48,239 nucleotides of DNA, from NCBI GenBank assembly GCA_030065635.1, contig JASJDJ010000019.1, positions 1 through 48,239 of the forward strand, written 5' to 3'. Shown piece after piece: positions 35,856 through 44,359 of this stretch; position 1 is the stretch's first letter, and each line of letters begins with the position of its first letter. This DNA comes from Xenococcaceae cyanobacterium MO_188.B32. Its GTDB lineage: Bacteria > Cyanobacteriota > Cyanobacteriia > Cyanobacteriales > Xenococcaceae. The notes under the pieces are model-generated. The model was not told the origin of the DNA, did not search any database, and was given only the letters and a program-made list of their open reading frames with translations. The position numbers were made by a program, and so were the translations under genes.

Positions 35856-35890
35856 AACCCTACTTTGCAGAAAAAAGGTAGGGTTTTTTG
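35856..35890 (+). terminator. Orphan intrinsic terminator
   Basis: AACCCTAC (35856-35863) pairs perfectly with GTAGGGTT (35878-35885), followed by a T-run, TTTTTG then TTTTTTT. It faces the plus strand, yet no plus-strand protein gene lies upstream within 450 bp. Confidence 0.65.
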
Positions 35891-35990
35891 TTTTTTTAAT
35901 GATTATTGTCTTTAATTTTGTCAAGTTTTCCACTAAGATTGAAAGATATTTTTGTCCAGTGGGGATAAACATTATCGCCAAAAAATGGGC

Positions 35991-35996
35991 TATACT
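35991..35996 (+). promoter_or_regulatory. Putative -10 box of the STAS-mrnC-rlmB unit
   Basis: TATACT within GGGCTATACTGTAC would place a transcript start near 36003 and a leader of about 34 nt before the AUU start at 36037. No convincing -35 box is seen. Confidence 0.4.
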
Positions 35997-36036
35997 GTAC
36001 CATTGACCAGATCGAACTAGAGTTGAGGAGAAAGCC

Positions 36037-36402
36037 ATTCCCGAACAGCTAAACCTGACAGTTAGTTTAAGAGGCACTCGTGAAGTCAGGAAAAATTATC
36101 AAATATTTCGTCTTACCGGATTACTAGATGCCTTTTCTGAACCTACTTTCCGTAAAGTACTTGGAACCTGTATTGATGATGGACCCAAAAACATAGTCTT
36201 AGTTCTCTCTCAAATTGACTTTATTGATAGTTCTGGTTTGGGAGCTTTAGTACAACTCGTTAAAAAAGCGCAAACTGCTGGAGGTAGCTTGCAGATAGTT
36301 ACTAATGCTCGCGTAACTCAGACTGTTAAATTAGTTCGTTTAGAGAAATTTCTTTCTCTCCAGCCTTCTGTAGAAGCTGCGCTGGAAAACATTAAACAAT
36401 AG
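36037..36402 (+). CDS. STAS-domain anti-sigma factor antagonist (AUU start)
   Basis: 121 residues. The frame contains the anti-anti-sigma signature: SLRGTREVRKNYQIFRLTGLLDAFSEPTF, then IVLVLSQIDFIDSSGLGALVQL, with the phosphorylatable Ser in DSSGLG, and ARVTQTVKLVRLEKF. No ATG, GTG or TTG precedes this conserved start in frame before the stop at about 36004. The codon ATT at 36037 has a strong GAGGAG binding site seven bases before it, so I take AUU as initiator. CTG at 36055 is a weaker alternative. Partners would be RsbW-like kinases; it starts a unit with mrnC, ten bases after its stop. Confidence 0.85.
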   Translation: MPEQLNLTVSLRGTREVRKNYQIFRLTGLLDAFSEPTFRKVLGTCIDDGPKNIVLVLSQIDFIDSSGLGALVQLVKKAQTAGGSLQIVTNARVTQTVKLVRLEKFLSLQPSVEAALENIKQ

Positions 36403-36412
36403 CGTCATAGAC

Positions 36413-36898
36413 GTGAATTTACCGAAAAAAGACCAAAAGCAAGCCGATGAAAAGTTGAGTTGTTCTATCCAATCTATGGCCAGAGTTAGGTTTCAAGCTA
36501 ATTCTAGAGATAATAAGGCAAATTCTTATATAGAACAGCTATCACCAACGGCTTTGGCCTACTTAGGAGACGTAGTCTATGAATTATATGTTCGTACTTA
36601 CTATCTACTACCACCCAAAAAAATAGTTGATTATCATAATCAAGTTGTCAATAAAGTAAGAGCAGAAGCTCAAGCAGATTGTTTGCAAATTCTCACTCCT
36701 TATTTAACTGGCGCAGAAAAAGAAATGTTGCGTCGTGGACGTAATGCTGCTGGGGGAAAACCCCGACGCTTATCGCCAAAAATCTATCAACAGGCAACTA
36801 GTTTAGAAACTCTAATCGGTTATCTTTATTTGACTAATCCTCGGCGATTAGATGAACTATTAGGAAAATTAAATTTTTCACTCCTAAGTAACAAGTAA
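36413..36898 (+). CDS. mrnC: Mini-ribonuclease III
   Basis: 161-residue RNase III catalytic domain without a dsRNA-binding domain. The signature LSPTALAYLGDVVYELYVRTYYL carries the catalytic acidic residues, and AEKEMLRRGRNAA is the second family block. In Firmicutes this enzyme matures 23S rRNA ends. The start may be GTG 36413 or ATG 36476, since the first 21 residues are not conserved-looking. Followed by rlmB after 53 bp, the same order as mrnC-rlmB in Bacillus, which supports a common rRNA-processing role. Confidence 0.92.
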   Translation: MNLPKKDQKQADEKLSCSIQSMARVRFQANSRDNKANSYIEQLSPTALAYLGDVVYELYVRTYYLLPPKKIVDYHNQVVNKVRAEAQADCLQILTPYLTGAEKEMLRRGRNAAGGKPRRLSPKIYQQATSLETLIGYLYLTNPRRLDELLGKLNFSLLSNK

Positions 36899-36951
36899 TA
36901 ACTACTATCGTAAATCAAGAGATACTTTCAAACTGTTAAGCTTAATTTACT

Positions 36952-37851
36952 ATGAAAGATTCTCATCCGTCTTTTAGAAGTAAAAAAGGACGAAAAAACG
37001 AGCGGCATCCGCACAAAAGAATCAAAAAAGTTTCTTTGGCTGCTGCTGCTTCATCAGAACAACCATCATTTGTTGCCGACGAGCGGGAAAAAGAAGATGA
37101 AGACCTAATTTATGGTCGACATTCTGTAATTGAAGCTCTCAAAGGCAAGCGACAAATCAATCGCCTTTGGATTACTAACAAGTTACGCTATACTCCCCAG
37201 TTTTATTCTTTGCTGCAAACAGCCAAAAAAAATGGCACGGTTATTGACGAAGTGGGAGTTCATCGTCTCGATTTACTTACTTCAGGGGGCAATCATCAAG
37301 GTATTGCAGCCCAAACTGCTCCCTATTCTTACTGGGAATTATCTGAGTTGATCGAACAAGCTAAAGCAAAAACTAAATCTCCCGTAATTGTTATCGCTGA
37401 TGGGATCGAAGATCCCCATAATTTGGGTGCGATTATTCGTACCGCAGAAGCCTTGGGGATGCAAGGTTTGGTAATTCCCCAGAGAAGGGCAGTAGGAGTT
37501 ACTTCTACAGTTATGAAAGTAGCTGCAGGAGCTTTAGAGCATTTTCCCATTGCCAGAGTAGTAAATCTGAGCCAGGCGATCGAAGAACTGAAAAAAGCCG
37601 AATTTTGGATTTATGGAACTACGGCTACCAGTAGTAAACTATTACACACAATTAATTTTCAGGGTGCGATAGGATTGGTAGTAGGTTCGGAGGGAAAAGG
37701 CTTAGGTTTGTTAACTCAAAAATGTTGCGACGAACTGGTTTCGATTCCCCTTTTAGGAAAAACCCCGAGTCTCAATGCTTCTGTTGCTACCGCGATCGCT
37801 TTGTATGAAATTAGTCGTCAAAGGCAATTAAAGTCGGTAGAACTAGTCTAG
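36952..37851 (+). CDS. rlmB: 23S rRNA 2'-O-methyltransferase, SpoU/TrmH family (RlmB)
   Basis: 299 residues. A basic, low-complexity N-terminus (about 1-45) precedes the substrate-binding domain ([23 protein letters not shown]). The SPOUT domain has motif 1 [27 protein letters not shown], motif 2 [10 protein letters not shown] and motif 3 [22 protein letters not shown], which form the SAM-binding knot. It probably methylates G2251 of 23S rRNA; the position is inferred from family. Co-directional with mrnC. Confidence 0.93.
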   Translation: MKDSHPSFRSKKGRKNERHPHKRIKKVSLAAAASSEQPSFVADEREKEDEDLIYGRHSVIEALKGKRQINRLWITNKLRYTPQFYSLLQTAKKNGTVIDEVGVHRLDLLTSGGNHQGIAAQTAPYSYWELSELIEQAKAKTKSPVIVIADGIEDPHNLGAIIRTAEALGMQGLVIPQRRAVGVTSTVMKVAAGALEHFPIARVVNLSQAIEELKKAEFWIYGTTATSSKLLHTINFQGAIGLVVGSEGKGLGLLTQKCCDELVSIPLLGKTPSLNASVATAIALYEISRQRQLKSVELV

Positions 37852-38042
37852 GCTATCAAAACAAGCATTTACCTATTTACCTATAAGTTATAGTCTGTCT
37901 CTTCTTTATAAAGAATAGTAGCTCGCCAGAGGGCTGCCAATTTCTCTCAGATCGTATAACATTTGTAATAAAAATAAAAAAAAGTAAAGAATTCACTTTA
38001 AGAAAAAAATTAGCTTAAATTTAGGAGCAAAAGGAAATAACC

Positions 38043-38327
38043 ATGACAAAACTTTTAACTGGAATAGTTGATTCTCTAGGACTAGCATACTGGACTGAAA
38101 TTACTACAGACAATCCCCGCTGTACTTACTATTTCGGTCCTTTTTTGAGTAAGCAAGAAGCACTCGCTGCCCAAAATGGCTACATTGAGGATTTAAAAGG
38201 AGAAGAAGCTCAGGGGATCGGGGTAGTGACTAAACGTTGCCAGCCCCAACAACTCACTATCTTTGATGAGAGTGATGATAGTTTGAAATTCAAACCAGTT
38301 CCTGCTTTTGGTACTCAATATTATTAA
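38043..38327 (+). CDS. DUF1816 domain-containing protein
   Basis: 94 residues with the DUF1816 pattern YWTEITTDNPRCTYYFGPFLSKQEALAAQNGYIEDLKGEEAQGI and then RCQPQQLTIFDE. Small cyanobacterial family, sometimes compared with phycobilisome linker CpcD-like folds; function not established. A good AGGAGCAAAAGG binding region precedes the ATG. Confidence 0.88.
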   Translation: MTKLLTGIVDSLGLAYWTEITTDNPRCTYYFGPFLSKQEALAAQNGYIEDLKGEEAQGIGVVTKRCQPQQLTIFDESDDSLKFKPVPAFGTQYY

Positions 38328-38351
38328 AGTTTCAGCGAGCGGATAAATGAT

Positions 38352-39179
38352 TTAGTTTTTATCTGTGCTAGTTATTTCAGCAAAACTTTCTAACCATCGA
38401 GCGATATCTTCTAATACTTGTGTAGGAATCTCCCAGGGAAATAAGTGGGCTGTTTGGGGATAACATTTCCACTGAGAATACTTGAGTTTCCGAGCAGTTT
38501 CTTGACTGGCGATCGCCGTAATGTGACGGTCTTCTGCTCCAGCTAACACTAGAGAAGGAAGATTGAGGTTTTGGATATCTTCTAGGCGATTATATCCTTC
38601 GGCGATCGCTTTAGTTAGTGCCTTTTCGGCAGCCTTAGATGTTTTTAAATAGGCGGGGGTTCCTTCTTTGGCTAAATATTTATAAGCAGTTGCTGTTTGC
38701 TGATAAAGCAAGTAACGGAATAGCGATCGTTTACCAAACGTGTCTATATTCCATTGCCATCCTGGTTTCAAGTAATTAACGATCCCAGCGATCCCAGTAT
38801 ACCATAAGTCTTGCCATCTTACAGTCGGATGGCTACTGCGAGGATAAGCAGCAGAAGCAACTAAGATTACACCACTAAATCTTTGGGGGAATTTAAGAGC
38901 GAGTTCGAGAGCAAGAATCCCCCCTAAAGACCATCCTAGTAATAAGCATCTTTCTATTGCTAGTCGAGCGAGTAATTTTTCGAGATCGATTAGGTGATCT
39001 TCCATCCGAAAATTTCCTAAAGCAGGACTATTACCATAACCTCTAAGATCGGGGGCAATAGTTTGATATTTTTGCTGTAAATGGTTGGTAAATACAGACA
39101 TGGTTTGACTAGAACCAGGATGACCGTGTAAACAGAGAATGGGAAATCCTTGCCCTTTAATATCAACGTTTAAGCTCAT
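38352..39179 (-). CDS. Alpha/beta fold hydrolase
   Basis: 275 residues from ATG 39179, which matches the usual beginning of the family (MSLNVDIKGQGFPILCLHGHPG). A longer TTG start at 39260 is possible. The catalytic triad is visible: S84 in GWSLGG, Asp in AGAEDRH and His in TAHLFPWE. The oxyanion motif is LHGHPG. Substrate unknown; lactonase, esterase and haloperoxidase-like activities all occur in the superfamily. Convergent with the DUF1816 gene. Confidence 0.88.
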   Translation of the reverse strand: MSLNVDIKGQGFPILCLHGHPGSSQTMSVFTNHLQQKYQTIAPDLRGYGNSPALGNFRMEDHLIDLEKLLARLAIERCLLLGWSLGGILALELALKFPQRFSGVILVASAAYPRSSHPTVRWQDLWYTGIAGIVNYLKPGWQWNIDTFGKRSLFRYLLYQQTATAYKYLAKEGTPAYLKTSKAAEKALTKAIAEGYNRLEDIQNLNLPSLVLAGAEDRHITAIASQETARKLKYSQWKCYPQTAHLFPWEIPTQVLEDIARWLESFAEITSTDKN

Positions 39180-39338
39180 AGCTTTGGTAGTTACAGTAAC
39201 CTTTTTTCTCTTTGAAGTGAGGATGCCAATAAAAAGATTGAGCAGATCGTTATCTTTCAATTTCCGAGGATTAAGTTAGGAAACTGAAGCGACCGCTCAA
39301 CAAAAATTTTAGACAATAAGGATGTTGTCTAAGAGCAA

Positions 39339-40079
39339 CTAGACGGCTGCTTGCTCTACATCAAACCCGATCTCTTCACTACTAGGTAATTCTAAGCAGT
39401 AACCCGCACCATATACTGTTTTGATATAGCGGGGATGACGGGGATCTGGCTCTAATTTGGTTCTTAAATGGCGAATATGTACCCGAATTGTTTCAATATC
39501 ATCATCGGGATCGTAACCCCATACTTCTTTGAGAATTTCACTAGGAGCAACAGTTTGTCCGTGACGCTGTAATAAGCAGTGCAGTAGTTCAAATTCTAAA
39601 TGGGTTAACTTAACTGTCCGTTCAAACCAAATTGCTTCAAACCTCTCTGGAATTAGCGTTAGAGGGCCGTAATTCAAAATTTCTGAATGCTTAGCTGCTT
39701 GCGGAATGCGATCGGTACGACGCAATAACGCTCTAACTCTAGCTAGCATTTCTTCTACTTCAAAGGGTTTAGTCAGGTAATCATCTGCACCTGCATTAAA
39801 TCCTTCTACCTTATCTTGTGTTTGACCTAGAGCAGTCAACATCAATACAGGGATATCAGAGGTTCGATCGTCACGACGTAATCGCTGGCAAACCGTAAAA
39901 CCATCGACTTTAGGGAGCATTAAGTCTAGCATGATTAGATCGGGTTGTAATTGTACAGCTAGAGCTTGACCTTTTATCCCGTCCTCTGCCTGATTGACAT
40001 CATAGCCAGCCATTTCCAGGTTAATAGAGACTAGTTCGGAGATTGCGGGGTCATCGTCAATTACAAGTATTCGAGGCAT
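39339..40079 (-). CDS. rpaA: OmpR-family response regulator RpaA
   Basis: 246 residues. The receiver domain (about 1-120) has acidic pocket D8-D9-D10, phosphoacceptor D52 in MLDLMLP, and K in LTKPFE. The winged-helix domain (about 135-235) ends in [13 protein letters not shown]. The whole sequence, including [52 protein letters not shown], matches cyanobacterial RpaA. RpaA is phosphorylated by SasA under control of the KaiABC clock and drives circadian gene expression. sasA is not in this window. Confidence 0.9.
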   Translation of the reverse strand: MPRILVIDDDPAISELVSINLEMAGYDVNQAEDGIKGQALAVQLQPDLIMLDLMLPKVDGFTVCQRLRRDDRTSDIPVLMLTALGQTQDKVEGFNAGADDYLTKPFEVEEMLARVRALLRRTDRIPQAAKHSEILNYGPLTLIPERFEAIWFERTVKLTHLEFELLHCLLQRHGQTVAPSEILKEVWGYDPDDDIETIRVHIRHLRTKLEPDPRHPRYIKTVYGAGYCLELPSSEEIGFDVEQAAV

Positions 40080-40613
40080 GACTATATATATGTATGATTA
40101 TTTTATTTTGTAAAATGTTAACTAAGAATTATCAATTAGACAGGAATTCCTGTATTGATTATAAGCAATAATGCCTATAGGGTTGGAGTTATCTGGGTAT
40201 TCCTCATTAACAATCAGAATTTTTGACCCATAGGTTAAGTTAAAGTAGGAATCTTCACTTAAAGTAAAGTCTTATTATCATAACTTATGATAAAAAAATA
40301 TTAACTAAATCATTATTTAAATAAGCATTTTTACTAGTATTTGAATTTTTAAATTTCTTTTGCCAGACTGGCCACTACAAAATGTTAATTGGTTTATATC
40401 CTAAATATAATAAACTTAATATAAATCAATTGATATACTACAGGTTTTAAAATTGGTCTCTTCGTCGATAGGGCTTGGTTTCCCTTAATTTCTGTAATAA
40501 TTCTTAATAAAAATTTTCATTGAATCGGTTTAATCTAGCCAATTAGACAGATTTTCAATTTTTTGTAACGATTAATACATCGATAGTTAAACTTTAGAAT
40601 CAGGGAAATTAGC
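40080..40613. other. Divergent regulatory region rpaA / ho1
   Basis: 534 bp, AT-rich, carrying the promoters of both genes. The perfect 9+1+9 palindrome at 40275-40293 is annotated separately. AGGGAA at 40602-40607 serves ho1 as ribosome binding site. Otherwise I see no defined element. Confidence 0.5.
40275..40293. promoter_or_regulatory. Perfect palindrome TTATCATAACTTATGATAA
   Basis: Two 9-bp arms around a single C, 195 bp upstream of rpaA and 320 bp upstream of ho1. There is no T-run, so it looks like an operator rather than a terminator. Direct repeats of AAAGTA lie just to its left. Confidence 0.45.
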
Positions 40614-41330
40614 ATGAGCGTGAATTTAGCTACTATGCTGCGCGAGGGGACAAAAAAGTCCCATTCTATGGCAGAAAACGCAGGTTTTGTGAAGTGTTTC
40701 CTCAAAGGGGTAGTCGAAAAAAAATCTTATCGTAAATTAGTTATGAACTTCTACTTTGTCTATTCGGCAATGGAAGAGGAAATAGAAAAATTACGGGATC
40801 ATCCAGTTATTTCCAAAATATATTTTCCCTTGTTACATCGCAAACAAAGTTTAGAAGAAGATTTACGTTTTTATTATGGTCATAACTGGCGTGAAGAAAT
40901 TTCTATTTCAGAAGCAGGACAAGCTTATGTAGACCGTATTAGAGAAGTAGCTAATTCTGAGCCAGAGTTGTTAGTCGCTCATTCTTACACTCGCTACATA
41001 GGAGATCTATCGGGAGGGCAAATTCTCAAGAAGATTTCTCAAAGAGCAATGAATCTTAATGATGGCGAAGGTACGGCTTTCTATGAATTTCCAGAAATTA
41101 CTGATGAGAAAGCTTTTAAAAACCAATATCGTCAGTCTTTAAATGAACTACCTATCGACATGTCAACTGCCGAAAAAATAGTTGATGAGGCTAATTCTGC
41201 TTTCAGTATGAATATGAAATTGTTCCAAGAGTTAGAAGGTAATTTGATTAAAGCGATCGGTCAAATGCTGTTTAATACTCTTACCCATCGCCGTGTTCGT
41301 GGTAGCACAGAGTTAGTAACTGCGGAATAA
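40614..41330 (+). CDS. ho1: Heme oxygenase (HO1)
   Basis: 238 residues. Opens heme to biliverdin IXalpha using ferredoxin, the first step in phycobilin and bilin chromophore synthesis. The proximal heme ligand is H17 in GTKKSHSMAEN, and the distal helix shows YTRYIGDLSGGQIL with the flexible glycines. Length and sequence fit the cyanobacterial aerobic HO1 type. RBS AGGGAA precedes the ATG. A terminator follows. Confidence 0.95.
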   Translation: MSVNLATMLREGTKKSHSMAENAGFVKCFLKGVVEKKSYRKLVMNFYFVYSAMEEEIEKLRDHPVISKIYFPLLHRKQSLEEDLRFYYGHNWREEISISEAGQAYVDRIREVANSEPELLVAHSYTRYIGDLSGGQILKKISQRAMNLNDGEGTAFYEFPEITDEKAFKNQYRQSLNELPIDMSTAEKIVDEANSAFSMNMKLFQELEGNLIKAIGQMLFNTLTHRRVRGSTELVTAE

Positions 41331-41412
41331 ATAGTAAATGGTATTGGCTTTTTGACAAGTCGAGATTGCCTACTCAAGCGATCGAATATAACTAATAGTA
41401 TCTCCAAAAATA

Positions 41413-41468
41413 ACAACCCTGAAAGCTGGGTTGCGGTTACAAAATCGTTATCTAGCTTTTAGGGTTGT
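41413..41468. terminator. Bidirectional hairpin between ho1 and psb35-like gene
   Basis: A 15-bp stem ACAACCCTGAAAGCT / AGCTTTTAGGGTTGT with one G-U pair and a 26-nt loop lies between convergent genes. Confidence 0.7.
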
Positions 41469-41481
41469 ATGTTATCTATAT

Positions 41482-41712
41482 CTATGCTTTAGGAAGATTT
41501 TGACTAGTGTAGGTATCTAACCCAAAAGCAGCAACTCGCTCGGCATGATCTGTTTCTTTACCTGTGAATAATTTGGCTAGACGATCAAAAGAATCTGCTC
41601 TAAGGTTACGTTCGTGGATAGGCTTAGTTTGTTCGCCTCTAAAATATGCTTGGGTACCGATTACAGCAGCAGCAACCCAACCAATTAATAAGACGGAAAT
41701 TAATATAACCAT
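41482..41712 (-). CDS. psb35: Psb35-like photosystem II assembly protein
   Basis: 76 residues with one N-terminal membrane helix (about 2-20, VILISVLLIGWVAAAVIGTQAYF) and a conserved stromal tail FRGEQTKPIHERNLRADSFDRLAKLFTGKE. I recognise this as the family represented by Synechocystis Ssl2148, named Psb35 and associated with CP47 and high-light-inducible proteins during photosystem II assembly. The name is from memory. A good GGAGTTAACG site precedes the ATG on the minus strand. Confidence 0.7.
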   Translation of the reverse strand: MVILISVLLIGWVAAAVIGTQAYFRGEQTKPIHERNLRADSFDRLAKLFTGKETDHAERVAAFGLDTYTSQNLPKA

Positions 41713-41886
41713 TTTTCGTTAACTCCTTTAATTTAAAGTTTTATTTCTTTATATTAATATATGTAACAAAAGATTGCTTAGAGTATCAATCTATCCATTG
41801 GAGTATTTTCCTCCTATCTATGGGGTAAAAACCGAAACATAGTTGAACGGTGGGAAACTAATAGCTAAGGACAGTTAAATAAAAAA

Positions 41887-42891
41887 ATGCAAGTATTTGA
41901 ACTACATAAATTTGGTCTTGATGGTTTAATAAGGAGCGATCGCCCTATTCCTACTCCTGGTTATGGCGAAGTCTTAGTCAAATTAAAAGCTGCATCTCTC
42001 AACTATCGAGATTTATTAATTATCAAAGGATTATATAACCCTAATTTACCTTTACCTCTGATTCCTCTTTCTGATGGTGTAGGGGAAGTAGTAGAAATAG
42101 GAGAAAAAGTAACCAAAGTACAAACAGGCGATCGCGTAGCTGGTATTTTTATGCAAAACTGGTTGTCTGGTCATTTAACTCAAAAAGCTGCTAAATCTGC
42201 TTTAGGTGGAGAAATGAACGGAGTATTGGCAGAATATGTAGTTTTTCCTGAAGATGGCTTAGTCGCTATTCCTCCCCATTTAACCGATGAAGAAGCTGCT
42301 ACTCTACCTTGTGCTGGAGTCACTGCCTGGAATGCTCTGATCGAAGGAGGGCTAAAACCAGGAGACACGGTACTTACTTTAGGAACTGGGGGAGTATCTT
42401 TATTTGCTCTTCAATTTGCTCAAATGGCTGGTGCCAGAATAATTGTTACTTCTAGCAGTGATGAGAAATTAGTCAAAGTAAAAGAATTAGGCGCGTTTGC
42501 TGGGATTAACTATAAAACTAACCCAGATTGGGAAAAAGAAGTGTTAGCACTTACTAATAAAGTAGGTGTCGATTATGTTGTGGAAGTAGGAGGTGCAGGG
42601 ACGTTAGCTAAATCTCTTAAAGCCGTGCGCTTTGGTGGTAATATCAGCTTAATTGGAGTGTTAGCAGGAACTCAAGCACGAGTCAATCCTTTATTGGCAG
42701 TAATGAAAGGTGTCTCTATCCGGGGTATTTATGTGGGTTCAAAAGCGATGTTTGCAGCCATGAATAAAGCGATCGCCCATCATAAAATTCACCCCATAGT
42801 CGATCGAACTTTTCCCGTGACAGACATTTTTGCTGCTCTAAAATATCTAGAAAGTGGCTCTCATTTTGGCAAAATTAGCCTTATTTTTTAG
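41887..42891 (+). CDS. Zinc-independent MDR-type alcohol dehydrogenase/quinone oxidoreductase
   Basis: 334 residues of the medium-chain dehydrogenase/reductase family. The GroES-like domain (about 25-120) includes LKAASLNYRDLLIIKG and lacks the structural and catalytic zinc ligands; the NAD(P)-binding fold has LGTGGVSLFALQFAQMAGARIIVTSSS. EEAATLPCAGVTAWNAL is the family hinge. NADPH preference is suggested by SSS after the second strand. Substrate unknown. It is followed by another oxidoreductase gene after 69 bp. Confidence 0.9.
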   Translation: MQVFELHKFGLDGLIRSDRPIPTPGYGEVLVKLKAASLNYRDLLIIKGLYNPNLPLPLIPLSDGVGEVVEIGEKVTKVQTGDRVAGIFMQNWLSGHLTQKAAKSALGGEMNGVLAEYVVFPEDGLVAIPPHLTDEEAATLPCAGVTAWNALIEGGLKPGDTVLTLGTGGVSLFALQFAQMAGARIIVTSSSDEKLVKVKELGAFAGINYKTNPDWEKEVLALTNKVGVDYVVEVGGAGTLAKSLKAVRFGGNISLIGVLAGTQARVNPLLAVMKGVSIRGIYVGSKAMFAAMNKAIAHHKIHPIVDRTFPVTDIFAALKYLESGSHFGKISLIF

Positions 42892-42960
42892 TTAAGTAGT
42901 TTTCGATCGGGCAGATTATATTAATCGTAAATTAAGATAGCAACAATATAAAAAATTACT

Positions 42961-44073
42961 ATGACTTCTTCTCCCATTGGTGTAGCTATAGTTGGTACGG
43001 GTTTTGGACAAAAAATACATCTTCCAGGTTTTCAGCATCATCCTCGTACGGAAGTAGTAGCTATATACAATCCCGACTTGGGTAAAGCTAAAGCGATCGC
43101 CGACTCTCATAATATTCTTTATGCTTACAATAAATTAGATAAAATTCTGGCTAACCCTAAAGTAGATGCTGTAAGTATCTCTACACCGCCATTTTTACAC
43201 TACGAAATGGCAAAAGAAGTACTAGAAGCAGGAAAACATTTACTGCTAGAAAAACCGATGGCGATGAATGCCGGACAAGTCAGAGAATTATATCATTTAG
43301 CTAACGAAAAGAATTTAGTGGCGATCGCCGATTTTGAATTTCGCTTTGTACCTGCTTGGCAACTATTAGCAGAATATTTACAACAAGGATACGTTGGCAA
43401 AACAAGATTAATTAAAATCGATTGGATTGTAACTAGTCGCGCTAATCCAGAAAGACCGTGGAATTGGTATGCTCGTAAGGATATGGGTGGCGGTGCTTTA
43501 GGTGCAGTTGGTTCTCATGCTTTTGACTATATTAGTTGGTTATTTGGTTCGGTAAAAAGATTATGTGGTTATCTTAGTTGCGCTATCCCCGAACGTCCAG
43601 ACCCCCAAGCAGGAAACCAATTAAAACCTGTTGATGCTGATGATACTTGTTTAATTATGCTAGAACTGGCTGACGGGACTCCCTGTCAGTTATCGATTAG
43701 TTCCGTTGCTTATGCTGGTAGGGGACACTGGGTAGAAATATATGGAGATAAGGGTACATTAGTTTTAGGGAGTGATAACCTCAAAGACTATGTTCATGGA
43801 TTTAAATTATTGGCAGCCCCCGCAGGAAAACAATTAACCGAAGTAGAGATACCCAAACGTCTGGCTTTTCCTCAAGTATTTACCGATGGTAGATTAGCAC
43901 CCTTTATCCGCACGATCGATCGCTTTGTCGAAGCTATTGATGCTGGAAAGTCTCTAGTTCCCTCTTTACAAGAAGGAGTTTATTCTCAATTGTTGATGGA
44001 TTTAACTCATCAATCTAATCAATCTCAAGCTTGGGTTGATGTTCCAGATTTGAGCAATTATTTGACTACATAG
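42961..44073 (+). CDS. Gfo/Idh/MocA family oxidoreductase
   Basis: 370 residues. The N-terminal Rossmann fold has VAIVGTGFGQKIHLPGFQHHP (about 7-27), then AVSISTPPFLHYEMAKEVLEAGKHLLLEKPMAMN with the active-site EKP. The C-terminal dehydrogenase domain follows (GGGALGAVGSHAFDYISWLFG), with His as the likely catalytic partner. Acts on a sugar or sugar-like alcohol with NAD(P); the substrate cannot be told. Co-directional with the preceding MDR gene. Confidence 0.9.
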   Translation: MTSSPIGVAIVGTGFGQKIHLPGFQHHPRTEVVAIYNPDLGKAKAIADSHNILYAYNKLDKILANPKVDAVSISTPPFLHYEMAKEVLEAGKHLLLEKPMAMNAGQVRELYHLANEKNLVAIADFEFRFVPAWQLLAEYLQQGYVGKTRLIKIDWIVTSRANPERPWNWYARKDMGGGALGAVGSHAFDYISWLFGSVKRLCGYLSCAIPERPDPQAGNQLKPVDADDTCLIMLELADGTPCQLSISSVAYAGRGHWVEIYGDKGTLVLGSDNLKDYVHGFKLLAAPAGKQLTEVEIPKRLAFPQVFTDGRLAPFIRTIDRFVEAIDAGKSLVPSLQEGVYSQLLMDLTHQSNQSQAWVDVPDLSNYLTT

Positions 44074-44247
44074 TTTAGAACTATCTAATTATTGACTTTT
44101 TTTAAAAAAAAATATTTTATGATTTGGTAATTTTTTTAGTTGCCAATTTTTTTTTGCTTAAAACTTCTATCAGCGATCGCTATATTCCCAATCTAACAAT
44201 ATGACCAGAAAAATTGTCTGAGACTCTTGACTTTTTTTCAAGAAACG

Positions 44248-44261
44248 GTAACAATAAATAC
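44248..44261 (+). promoter_or_regulatory. NtcA binding site GTA-N8-TAC
   Basis: GTAACAATAAATAC is an exact GTA-N8-TAC nitrogen-control box, overlapping the likely -10 region (TAAATA at 44255) and just before the riboswitch. In other cyanobacteria NtcA represses the gif genes from such promoter-overlapping sites. Activity here is inferred. Confidence 0.65.
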
Positions 44262-44271
44262 AGAAAATAAA

Positions 44272-44326
44272 TCGTTCATCTCTAATAAAGAGACGGAAGT
44301 AGGGAAACTCCCGAAGGAACGCGCCT
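44272..44326 (+). promoter_or_regulatory. Glutamine riboswitch (glnA RNA type)
   Basis: The conserved skeleton is present. P1 is CGTTC (44273-44277) / GAACG (44317-44321). A short TCTC/GAGA hairpin follows, then GACGGAAGTAGG, a GGGA-AAC-TCCC hairpin and CGAAGGAACGC. These are the invariant segments of the cyanobacterial glnA RNA motif that binds L-glutamine. It ends about 34 nt before the start codon of the gifB-like gene. In Synechocystis the same aptamer activates gifB expression when glutamine is high. Confidence 0.9.
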
Positions 44327-44359
44327 CATAATCGCAATAAACTATTGGAGGCGAATATA

